A stretch of DNA of 64,000 nucleotides, taken from positions 10,439,579 through 10,503,578 of the forward strand of contig NC_087065.1 of assembly GCF_963678635.1 (NCBI RefSeq), written 5' to 3'. Below, one piece after another: positions 46,849 to 56,689 of the stretch. The position numbers were made by a program, and so were the translations under genes. The notes below the pieces were generated by a model. That model had not been told where the DNA came from. It saw only the letters and a program-made list of their open reading frames with translations, and searched no databases. Each line of letters starts with the position of its first letter. Within the stretch, counting starts at the first letter, position 1. This DNA is from Symsagittifera roscoffensis. Lineage: Eukaryota; Xenacoelomorpha; Acoela; Convolutidae.

Positions 46849-46908
46849 GACTCTTTTCCATTCCCCACTTTTCAAATTCAATTTTGAAAAACTTCTATGA
46901 CATTATCA
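46849..46908. mobile_element. outer family M MITE, left part (host of a nested MITE)
   Basis: GACTCTTTTCCATTCCCC followed by TTTTCAAATTCAATTTTGAA matches the first 60 bases of the 12019-12234 MITE, then is cut by the inner MITE at 46909. Its continuation is seen at 63174-63250 (ATGGTGAACAAACTGACAA; ...AACAGATTT). Confidence 0.65.
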
Positions 46909-47062
46909 GCTCTTTTTCAGTTTCCCAACACCCTCGTAAAATATTAAAATGAAGCTGATCAAAAATTGTTCACACATCAATTTGGTTGTAAGAAATGTTG
47001 TTAAAACTTGTTCATCTGTTCACGCTGACACGTTTTGATGCATTTTTCAACATGAAAAGTCC
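46909..47062. mobile_element. inner family M MITE, left part, split by LTR element 2
   Basis: Starts GCTCTTTTTCAGTTTCCC and contains GTTCACGCTGACACGTTTTG, an inverted copy of the type at 45457-46006. It is interrupted after GTCC by element 2 and resumes at 63106 with GTCCTTTTAAAAAGA, ending in TGTAAAAGAGCC at 63173. Confidence 0.75.
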
Positions 47063-47472
47063 TGGAACCTGATCTAAACTACATTTTATGATTGGATAAA
47101 TTAGATATTTTACCACTGTAAAGTATTCAATATTAACCAATCATGATCCATCTAACTAACAACCCACTTATTTGTAAGTGCTGAAATTACTTGTAATTTC
47201 AGTACCAGAGAGATTTGAATTTAACTTAGAATTTAGTTGCCTCTCCTAAGGAACTTCAGCAGCCGCAATAAACCAGTATACCCTAGATCTATTGAGCCTA
47301 GCAGAGACTAGTTAAACAACCTGAGACTAGATAGTATAAGAGTAAGATTAGGATCGGTATTAGACTAAGAAGTTGCACGAATCTATCCGGCCGAAAATAA
47401 GATAGCGTGACGAGCAGACGGTGTACCCTATCCGAAATTACTCTATGAGTTAACCACATCGGTCCTAACTCA
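47063..47472 (+). repeat. 5' LTR of element 2
   Basis: 410 bp. Inverted repeat at 47178-47205 (one mismatch here), AATAAA at 47267-47272. Canonical TG...CA ends. Confidence 0.95.
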
Positions 47473-47474
47473 TC

Positions 47475-47496
47475 TGGTGCGACCATAAGTCTCGAA
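47475..47496 (+). promoter_or_regulatory. primer-binding site of element 2
   Basis: TGGTGCGACCATAAGTCTCG, two bases after the LTR, identical to element 1 over this stretch. The complement ends in CCA. Confidence 0.75.
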
Positions 47497-47559
47497 CAAG
47501 ACCTTAATAGCTTAGAATTAACCAAAAATAGATTAGAATTTAGACAAAACATTTTTAAA

Positions 47560-47832
47560 ATGTTATACGACGATAATTTAATCGAAATGTCTCTACGACT
47601 CAATAGATCAGAGCCAATATTCCGAACGATAACAGAACTACCCGGAATTGCAAGAAGACCTCGAACCAGAGACGACATACGACAAAGTAGAAACTTACCA
47701 AATAGTTATATGATAATACGGCAAAAGCCAACACAAACTTTTATATTTAGAATTTTAATAGCAATGAATTTAGACTTTCATTTGCAAACATATAATCTTG
47801 AAGTCAATCTTCATAATCATTTCAGGTGCTAA
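47560..47832 (+). CDS. leader ORF of element 2, 90 residues
   Basis: ATG in an AAAATG context, frame conserved with 38929-39162 of element 1. Shared blocks: EMSLRL, RSEPIFRTI, RRPRTRDDIR, AMNLDFHLQT. The C-terminus is longer here because the stop used in element 1 is absent. The frame stays open upstream to the primer site. Function unknown; basic. Confidence 0.6.
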   Translation: MLYDDNLIEMSLRLNRSEPIFRTITELPGIARRPRTRDDIRQSRNLPNSYMIIRQKPTQTFIFRILIAMNLDFHLQTYNLEVNLHNHFRC

Positions 47833-48622
47833 ACAAAATTATTAATATACAATAACGATTGATAAAAAGATCTCAGATCGTTTCCTAAAATTCTGCAGTA
47901 TTATATAAAACATGTTTGGAAAATATTTATTGAAAATCAAAATAAAAATTAGTAGCATGACAATAAACTGTTAGTAATCATAAAATCATCAGTTGTCCCA
48001 GCTTCATCACCTAAAACATAACAGCAATCATAAGCTCACGAATATCATTAAAACACTAAATCTTTTCTTAAATAAATTTAAACCATTTTAAACTTAAATT
48101 CACTTAATTTTAAAATCAGTTCATCAAGGCTTATCCTTGGATCTTAACTTATTTTCTTTTTAATTAAATTTAAACTTGATCATCAAGGCCTATCCTTGGA
48201 TCAAAAAGAACAATTTTGTTCTCCCCCACCCACTTAGTTAGTGTCTAACGACCTCAAACGTCGATTCACTATCCAACCCTTTCAAAAAACCCAAGACTAA
48301 TAGAAATTTTTGAACAAAACTAATCATTCAAATTAGGATAAACAGTGAAGAACTTCGGTTATTCATCCTTCACTTGAACCCTCCTCTTACCAGACCCAGG
48401 ATAAATCGTAGACTTAGTAAATTTAAAATAGTATCTAACGAACTACTCGCGTTCTTATACTAGCCACGAGAAAGTAAAAAATCATTCTTCGGAATCGATA
48501 TTCTTTTCTCTCCAACCCTGAACAATAGACCCAGGTTAAGCTAACCAAAAAATCGTAAGGACTAACAATTTAAGAAAATAGAAATCATCTAACAACTTTT
48601 TGCATCCGTCATCCTAAACCTT
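47833..48622 (+). promoter_or_regulatory. untranslated leader of element 2 with paired hairpins
   Basis: Two copies of CAAGG-CYTAT-CCTTG (48125-48139 and 48184-48198), each followed by GATC, spaced 59 bases. Further on, repeated ACCCAGG and CCAACCCT motifs as in element 1. About 100 bases of the element 1 leader are missing near 48450. Confidence 0.5.
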
Positions 48623-49090
48623 ATGTCATTTAAAAATCTAGGAAACAAACAAACAATCGTTTTACACAACTGTGAAATAGATAACAAAAAATACGACCTT
48701 GTAATCACACCTCACACACAAACAGTTGGATATATCAGAACAAAACGACAAACACTAAAAAGGAAAATAATAACTAAACAAAGACAAATAACACGAAAAA
48801 GATTTTCCAAAAATAGAAACGCATTTTCAGAATCAGAAGCCAGCAATTTAGACGAACTTTATAAATTAAAAGAATCTATAGATAAAAATTGCCCCATTCA
48901 CGATCAATTATATTTTTCCGACTCAGAAACAACTTCAAATTCATCAAAAAGAGGAAAAAGACGAATAAAAAAGCAATATAAACACAAACCAGTACACTTA
49001 TATAACTGGAATCAACCAATTAGACACATCGATAATTACCTATTAACAGTCATTAAACAAAAAAATGAGCCAAACACACACTCCAAGTGA
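48623..49090 (+). CDS. ORF1 of element 2, basic protein of 155 residues, intact
   Basis: Starts ATGTCATTTAAA. The first half has TQTVGYIRTKRQTLKRKI and further Lys/Arg runs, the middle is acidic/Ser-rich (FSESEASNLDELYKL; SDSETTSNSSKRG), and the end is basic again. A nucleic-acid-binding role is possible from charge alone. It overlaps the start of ORF2 by 26 bases in a different frame. No family recognised; Ty3/gypsy elements do not normally have such a gene upstream of gag. Confidence 0.7.
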   Translation: MSFKNLGNKQTIVLHNCEIDNKKYDLVITPHTQTVGYIRTKRQTLKRKIITKQRQITRKRFSKNRNAFSESEASNLDELYKLKESIDKNCPIHDQLYFSDSETTSNSSKRGKRRIKKQYKHKPVHLYNWNQPIRHIDNYLLTVIKQKNEPNTHSK

Positions 49091-49940
49091 AGATAGTCCA
49101 GATGATGACGATATCTTCCCCTTCCTCGTAGATGCACCCAATGATAGAGGACAGCATATACTTTGCAAGAATTTACTACTAAATATATTTGAACCCGGAA
49201 TTAGCCCATGTAAAACAGAGTTCCCAGATGTAAAAATAAAAAGACAGATTATTGATCACTATCTGAAAGATATATGTAATTTGACACAACAATACGGAAT
49301 CTACACCATAGAATTCAGCTCACCAAACCCGAATCACCGCAAATATATAATTCAAACAGACGACCTTGATTTAGAATTTTCAAAAGTATTCTCAGAATAC
49401 ATAAAAAGCATACAATATCATAACTCACAAAGAGCAAACTCCATATTCACTAATGAAGTTTTTGCCATAATATATAGTTATATCTCAATATTAGAAAACG
49501 AAATTCCAATCCCAAGTGTCTCACCGACAGAGACATCTAAACATATAAAGGTACGACATGAAATCACACTATTTTCAACTTTTCTACATATAATTAAAGA
49601 AAATTTCACTAAAGATGATGTTTCACAACATACAAAACATGACTTACAAAAAATCTTGGCATGGTTTATAATAGATTATTTCACACATAATATAGATTTA
49701 ATTTCACAAGCAAGAAAAAATTTCAGACCTCAAAATTCAAACGATGATATCGCCATCACAGAACAGTCAGACTACGTTTGGGACCCCGAATGGTCTCATT
49801 ATGCATTTATAAATATCCCACAATCAATTGCAAGTCAAGCAATAAGTATAATATCTTATACAAGAGATTATGTAAGAGTAATACCATTATCCTGCAACAC
49901 CATTAAACTACAATACATTTTTACCCGATACGCGAAATAA
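49065..49940 (+). CDS. ORF2 of element 2, 291 residues
   Basis: ATG inside the end of ORF1. Acidic head (SPDDDDIFPF), then a largely helical middle with conserved blocks KDICNLTQQYGIYTIEFS, RANSIFTNEVFAIIYSY and HTKHDLQKILAWFIIDYF, and SDYVWDPEWSH near the end. The last 25 residues differ from element 1 because of an indel. It precedes the capsid region and may be the N-terminal part of a long Gag. No known domain recognised. Confidence 0.75.
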   Translation: MSQTHTPSEDSPDDDDIFPFLVDAPNDRGQHILCKNLLLNIFEPGISPCKTEFPDVKIKRQIIDHYLKDICNLTQQYGIYTIEFSSPNPNHRKYIIQTDDLDLEFSKVFSEYIKSIQYHNSQRANSIFTNEVFAIIYSYISILENEIPIPSVSPTETSKHIKVRHEITLFSTFLHIIKENFTKDDVSQHTKHDLQKILAWFIIDYFTHNIDLISQARKNFRPQNSNDDIAITEQSDYVWDPEWSHYAFINIPQSIASQAISIISYTRDYVRVIPLSCNTIKLQYIFTRYAK

Positions 49941-52400
49941 CAGCTTAAACTCGACCGTCATACACAATGAAAACCTTAATGGAACTAGGAACCTCACTCA
50001 ACAAGATATTCAAACACCATCACACTTCATAAATGAAGAAATTGTCCAAACAACAACAACTACACAACAAAGTATTTCACCGATACGTCCAAATTTAACA
50101 ACACCAAGAAATACAAACACTTCACTAGCACAGGTAACCTTACAATCAACCGTTAAACCTTCGGTTGCTCCAAAATATTCACAAATGGATTATCAAACAT
50201 ATAGACCCATGACAATACCGTCAAAAACACGCAGAACGTTCACAAGAAACAATTTTGCGGAACACAATTATAATTACACACATTCATCAAAAACAAACTA
50301 TCCCCCCCCCCCGAAAAAATAATAATAATCAGATAAGATCTCGATATTGGGATAACCCAATGATAACAACCAATTCAGTAAATTTTCAAACTAATTCACA
50401 TCCTCCACAGGATCGTAGTGAAAATTACCCATTCTTTCAACAGAACAAAAAGAAAAAACAAGCACCTCATCAAACGGATTACCTATCCTCTGATGATGAT
50501 TATTTACAACCAGATATATTTGCACCAAATACACAAGAATATCGTGGACAAGGAGTGCAAAAACCATATACATATCATAGAATTTTTTCTCCACACCCAA
50601 CAGATACACAAAATCAACAACCAATGCAAATGCAAAACCCAATTAATACACAATCTTTTCAACCAATTCAGCCACAAAACCCAATGATTACACACTCGTA
50701 TCAACCAACACAAATGCAAAATGAAATACCACTTCCATATTACCTTCAACAACACGAAATAACAAAAAATCAACTTTCGAATTTTTCACAAATGCCAAAT
50801 GCAGCAGAATCATTACAAATGACAATGAATCCATACCTTATGGGTGGATCATCAATAACATCAAACAAACCATTAATGGTATTCACAGGAACAGACCCTG
50901 AATATTCTGTATAAGATTATTTAAATGCAGTAACAGCAAATTTAATTTTAAATATAGGACCTGAACCAATTAATACGCCACTACATCAAAACTGGATACA
51001 TCGACGCACAGCATTGATACAGACAACCTTAGACGGCGCAGCCCAAAAATGGTTTTCAGTATTGCCTATAGAAATAAAATCAAACTGAAAAAGATTTACA
51101 CAAGAATTTTCAAAAATGTTTGACTCCGAAAAAAACAAACAACAACAAAGAGTTTTATGTAATGAAATTCGCAGATTACCAAATGAAACCATCAAACAAT
51201 TAGCAGTACGTATCGAAACACTAGTTCGAAAAGCATATTCATTAAAAACACACGACTATAAAAACACAAAAATGACAGAAATCTTAATGATGACCTTAAC
51301 ATCTCAATTAAGGAAAATAGCAATAAAAAAGAGAGCATCCCATCCCTCCTCAATTCGAGAGCCCGATTTAGATTTTAGAAAACTAGTAGACAAACTAGAG
51401 CAAGCGGAAATCACAATGAAACTTGAAGAAACAGAAAATCTGAAATTACAATATGTTAACCGAATTGAAACAAATATCACAAATATCAATAATATACAGG
51501 AATCAGATACAGACCTCGTTGAAAAAATCACTGAAATACTCAATATTTACGAAAAACACCCAAACTTTAAAGGCAAACCATCTTTCAAAAAATGGTGTAA
51601 TAATTGCCGACGATACGGACATAGTATTTCTGAATGTAGACAAAAACAACAGGACAATCAAAACAAACCTCAAAAATACAAAGAACCAAATAAATCATTC
51701 TATCAATACATGAAGAAAAATCAAAATCTACCAAACAAAAATGTATACAGCAACAACAGTTCAGGAAAACCACTTCCGAACAATACCAATTAGACGAGAA
51801 CTCAATCACCATATAACTCAAGTTATAGAGGAAGATCACCAGAACGAAGAAATACACAAAATTCTTCACAAAATCATTACAATAGACCAAATAGTCGAAA
51901 TAACTACTCCAGATCAAATTCGAATACAACACAATTTGTTTCTAGATCTAATTCCCAATCAAGGAATAATTACTATCCAAACAATCAATCACGAAACTCA
52001 TCATACAATAGAAATAGAAACTACTCCAATAATCGAAATAGAAGTTATTCAAACAACCGAAACCAGAATTACCAGAACAATCGATCAAGGTATAACTCAT
52101 ATAATGGATCAAACTATAACAGACCAAACAATAATTATCAAAACAGATCGACAATAATTCACAAAATCGACATTCAAGTTATAATGACCGTTATAGAAAT
52201 TATTCCCAATCACCACACAGGAATAATAACCATTATAATAATTCCAACAATCGCCACAGAAGTAGTACACCTAAACATCAAAGACATATTAATCAAGTAC
52301 AATCAAACCCAGAAACAACATCAGAACCCCCAGGTATTGATGACACAGGAAATAACGAACTACAACTAAATCAAATAAACTGTGAATCATCAGATTCAGA
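49941..52400 (+). pseudogene. gag: gag of element 2 (capsid and nucleocapsid), broken
   Basis: The N-terminal Pro/Gln/Asn-rich part is frameshifted at a run of 11 C (about 50302-50312). The capsid has VFTGTDPEY then a stop near 50912, TTLDGAAQKWFSVLP near 51030 and another stop near 51087. The CCHC knuckle CNNCRRYGHSISEC is at about 51595-51640. It is followed by an Asn/Arg/Ser-rich tail (NRNRNYSNNRNRSY). Clearly the same Gag as in element 1. Confidence 0.88.
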
Positions 52401-53915
52401 AAGTGATACAGAAAACACTATCTCCATCAATATGATAGCAGTCGAAAATGACTACGAACCTATTCTATATGAACAACCTTTTTCATCACATATATATAAA
52501 AATCAATTAGAACTCCTTCACAATTATTATATTGAACCCATCCATTCCACACAAACGGCACAAGAAACTAACGAAATCAACACTACAAATCAATCTAATG
52601 AAAATGACAAAACAAAATGCTTGAATACAAATCACATCTATCAAAATATACAAAAAGAACAACCCAAAGAAAAAAATTGGACAATACCATTTCTTTTAGA
52701 AAGCCCAAGAAACAAAGAATTTCAACCACCAGATCTTGAAATTGATTTTTTAATTGATTCAGGAGCAGAATCAAACATAATAAACATTCCCACATGGAAT
52801 GAAATAAAAACGTTGCAACCAAAACTAACACCTCTTGAAACCTCAGTAAACTAGCAACAGCGCAAGGATCAACATTGGTAAACTATGGAAAAATTCAATT
52901 ATTTCTTCTCCCCACAAGAACAGTAGAGCAAAATAAAATTTTAAATAAACCATTTAAACAAATATTCCACATCACTGATATTAAACACAATATTATTGGA
53001 ATACCATTTATCTCTAAATATATACCAACAATCAACATTTTGAATAGTAAAATACTAATCAAAGATAAATACACAAAAACAAAAGACACATCCCTAACAT
53101 TTTTTCAAAGATTAAATAAACAACCACCATTCTTTTCAAAATTTTATCCGATATATAATCAACAAAAAAAACACCTGAAACCCCTATCAGGAAACATATA
53201 TAATTTTTCAATAAAACAAGTTCACCAATATGATAAAAAACAAAATAAACAACAACTCTATATGTCAGATTTTGAATTCAAACCTATCCATAAGTTTTTC
53301 AAAATCACAATCTCATCCATAAAATATTTGAAAAACTCGAATTCAGATATTATTTCTCTACATGTATACATCAATACACCCTATCAAGTAACATTACCTT
53401 TAGGACTTTTAGGCTATTGCGAAACCAACGCTACGATATCACCAGTACACGAAAAAGCATACCGCGTAAATAATATACTCCAATTATTAGATATTTGTCA
53501 ATCCACAATTCTTAATGAAGAATTATCCATAAATAATATAATAAGTAATGAAAAAAGAAATACAGATTATTTCACAAAAACCCCATATTTCAAACCTACA
53601 TTCAACATAAATAACTATACAGAGAATCAACAGAAATTTTTAACAATGTTTAACTTTCACAAATAACACAAGACGAATTTGATAAATTAGCCAAACAGCT
53701 AATAAAATATTCATCAGTCTATGCAACATCCAAATTTGATGTTGGCAAAATCAGCTCATCACTACATCTCCCATTAAAACCTGACGCAGTTTTCAAAAAA
53801 AAGAGCAAGTAAAGTACCAATTCATTTACACGATAAAGTAAACAGATTACTCGATATTTTAGAACAATACAATATTATCTCACCGGTAAACAAAGAAGAA
53901 CAACCAAAAGGTAAA
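52401..53915 (+). pseudogene. pol: protease and N-terminal RT region of element 2
   Basis: Protease motif FLIDSGAESNIINIP at about 52745-52790. A frameshift near 52850 leads to a second open frame (52875-53666) through the linker and RT N-terminus, with HDIKHNIIGIPF-type and FEFKPIHKFFKITISS blocks. Further frameshifts near 53660 and 53800. The sequence then breaks at the RT deletion junction; palm, thumb and RNase H core are absent. Confidence 0.85.
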
Positions 53916-53929
53916 TATAGGTACATATA

Positions 53930-56605
53930 GTTTGGACAGCAGGAAAGAATCTTGCCTTACCAGACACTTTAAGTCGAAATACACCACCTGAATTACTTAC
54001 ACGTAAAACTACAGTAGAAATACCCAAAATTATAAAATTCTACCTTGCAGAAAACGAAACATCACCCCGACTAGAATGCAAATATGCAGTAAAAACTGAC
54101 GTTGAACAATCACAAATAAACAATCTACAACACTTCCCACTTTATTTAGATTGCCAAAATAACCACTACGAAGTTGATCTACTTGGAACATCAACTTTCA
54201 AACCAACTCCATACTCACAATGGATAAAAAATAACACCCAACAAAAAAGAGTAAAACAACACCCACATAAAAAAGACCTTTTTCCATTAATTGAAAAAGA
54301 AAATCTAGCTGATAAAATAAATGTATCAGGACCACAAACAAACGATTCAAAATACACAATAAATCAAGTTTTTGACCTCCATGACCCACTTGATACAATT
54401 CCTTTATCTAAATTAGAAATTGAAAACATTTTTCTCCCCCCAACGAATAAAGTCACAATTAATACTTTGAAACAATATCAAAATCTAGACCCAGTAATTA
54501 GACAACTAAAATCATGGCACAAATATAAAACTAAACCCGTCAAGGCAGATACAACTATTTTAGGAAATAAAACATTCCTCCGATATTTTCGAAAATTCAA
54601 TAATACAACAATTAACGAAAACACAGACCTTCTAGAATACCAATTAAACGAATCTACAGTTCCCTGTCTCCCCCTAAGTATGATTCTTATAGCTTTTAAT
54701 ATTTCACATACACAAAACATTAAAGGACACTCTGGATCAGAGAAAACATATTCAAATTTCATACAAAACTTTTATTTTCCAAATGCACCAATTTGGATAA
54801 AAGTACTATGCAATGATTGTATAGTATGTCAGCTAAATAAACCTTACCCAAATCAAAAACAAATAGCACAAAAACAAGATTTTAAAGGACAAAGTTTGTA
54901 CTTTAACCACCGTATTTCATTTGATACAAAAGGACCAATTTCACCCTCATCCGAAGGAAACTCCTACATTATGGTAATTGTTGACGCGTTTACACATTAT
55001 GTAGCACTTAACCTAGTACATCATTGTAACGCTTATTACGCTTACACAACACTCTATGAACACTGGATAGCCAAATTCGGACTACCAGAAATTTTAGTTA
55101 CAGACAACGGTACAGAATTCATAAATAATGAAATCATAACACTATGTCATTTATATAACATCAAACACAAACCACGTACATCTCACGCACCTTGGACAAA
55201 CGGCTTAGTCGAAGGTATGAACCGTTCACTACAAGAATATCTTAGATGTATCATCAATGGAAATGATACAAGATACACCGAATGGTCAGCAGATGTAAAA
55301 CTATTTCCCTTAGCATATAATTCACAAATCACGACAACTCTAGGAATGTCACCATATGAAATGGTTTTTAATCAAAAGCCACGCAAACCAATTATGTTTA
55401 CAGCAAACTCTCATAAAAATGCACAAAGTTATTGTCAACCGAATAAAGACTCAATTTGTTATAACTTACCTTTACATACACACGATGAAGATCATTTTCA
55501 TCACCCACAAATTCTTAAATTAGCCTCCGGTACACACACCGAATGGATTTTAAACAGAGATAAAAAACACAATGAAATTTACCAAAAAGTAACAAAAAAG
55601 TTGTTACAAAGACAAAACATAAATGAACAAATAAATTCACGCTTTACACCAGCCTCCGATTTAAAAATTGGAACATTTGTTTTAATACCCAATTTTAACA
55701 CTCAAAAAGGAATCTCTAAAAAATTACAACCCCTTCGTAAAGGACCATACCAAATAATTGCCAAACCCACTGATGTCACATATAAAATTACCGACTCAGA
55801 CAAAAAAGAAATTGTTCAACACCGAAACAACCTATTACCTTATTACCCAAAAGAATACGCACTACGCGAACAAACTCAATTATATTCTTTCACAGGTTTA
55901 AAAGTTATTCAAAATAACCCACATACGGAGAATAAAACAAAAGAACAACATGACATTCATCTCGAAAACCAAAATAAAAAATCAACTATAACGAAAAACA
56001 ATACAAAAAAGCCAACATCTGAACAAATACGTGAAAATCCCTTTAACCCTACAAACCAAACATCACGACTACCATATTGGAGAACACATTCATTCACACA
56101 AGGTGAACCAAATTTAATCAATGATCCAATAGATATTTTTACGGATACAACAACATCCTCATCACTACCAGAAACATTATCGCTACCATCAACACCATCA
56201 ATCAGTCAGATTTCACCAACGCCTTTTAACTTCAATTTCCCAAATAACCTCGACGCTAGAACTCGAGAACAATCATCAACAAATATTCCTTTAAGACTAG
56301 ACTGGAATACATTCACAGCACCTCCACCATTATTTGGACAACACCCAGAAAGTAACCGACTCCACAACTGGGCACTAAATAGACTACAATATCGACAAGA
56401 CATCCACGAAGACATCCGTGATCATAACATCCAAATACTCCAACAAAATAGTCTACAATTAAAATTTGAAATCACGGTTAAACTAAAAAACATTACTCAA
56501 CATCCCTACCCATTAAACCCACCAAATATAACAGCTCAATCACTACCACCACCATATAACAGCTCAATCACTACCACCACCATCACTACCACCACTAACA
56601 ACTGA
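53930..56605 (+). CDS. pol: RNase H tail and integrase fused to C-terminal half of the membrane ORF (element 2)
   Basis: Open for about 890 codons after the RT deletion. It starts TAGKNLALPDTLSRN, then the integrase zinc region (HTQNIKGHSGSEKT ... CNDCIVCQLNK, all four ligands present), catalytic D (VDAFTHY), D (VTDNGTEF) and E (NGLVEGMNR) with DD35E spacing, and the tail GPYQIIAKPTDVTYKI. Near 56006-56014 the 1.7-kb deletion joins this frame to the Pro/Ser-rich C-terminal region of the membrane ORF (NPFNPTNQ ... WNTFTAPPPLFGQ). The fusion is in frame but probably an accident. No initiating ATG is evident; Pol would come by frameshift or readthrough. The end has an ACC/ACT-repeat expansion and a frameshift before env. 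Confidence 0.88.
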   Translation, partial: VWTAGKNLALPDTLSRNTPPELLTRKTTVEIPKIIKFYLAENETSPRLECKYAVKTDVEQSQINNLQHFPLYLDCQNNHYEVDLLGTSTFKPTPYSQWIKNNTQQKRVKQHPHKKDLFPLIEKENLADKINVSGPQTNDSKYTINQVFDLHDPLDTIPLSKLEIENIFLPPTNKVTINTLKQYQNLDPVIRQLKSWHKYKTKPVKADTTILGNKTFLRYFRKFNNTTINENTDLLEYQLNESTVPCLPLSMILIAFNISHTQNIKGHSGSEKTYSNFIQNFYFPNAPIWIKVLCNDCIVCQLNKPYPNQKQIAQKQDFKGQSLYFNHRISFDTKGPISPSSEGNSYIMVIVDAFTHYVALNLVHHCNAYYAYTTLYEHWIAKFGLPEILVTDNGTEFINNEIITLCHLYNIKHKPRTSHAPWTNGLVEGMNRSLQEYLRCIINGNDTRYTEWSADVKLFPLAYNSQITTTLGMSPYEMVFNQKPRKPIMFTANSHKNAQSYCQPNKDSICYNLPLHTHDEDHFHHPQILKLASGTHTEWILNRDKKHNEIYQKVTKKLLQRQNINEQINSRFTPASDLKIGTFVLIPNFNTQKGISKKLQPLRKGPYQIIAKPTDVTYKITDSDKKEIVQHRNNLLPYYPKEYALREQTQLYSFTGLKVIQNNPHTENKTKEQHDIHLENQNKKSTITKNNTKKPTSEQIRENPFNPTNQTSRLPYWRTHSFTQGEPNLINDPIDIFTDTTTSSSLPETLSLPSTPSISQISPTPFNFNFPNNLDARTREQSSTNIPLRLDWNTFTAPPPLFGQHPESNRLHNWALNRLQYRQDIHEDIRDHNIQILQQNSLQLKFEITVKLKNITQHPYPLNPPNITAQSLPPPYNSSITTTTITTTTNN

Positions 56606-56689
56606 AGTAATATACAAATACGACAGATATACCAAAAAGACAATTGGTTACATCACATTTTATAACCCATACTCAGGATTATCATACAC

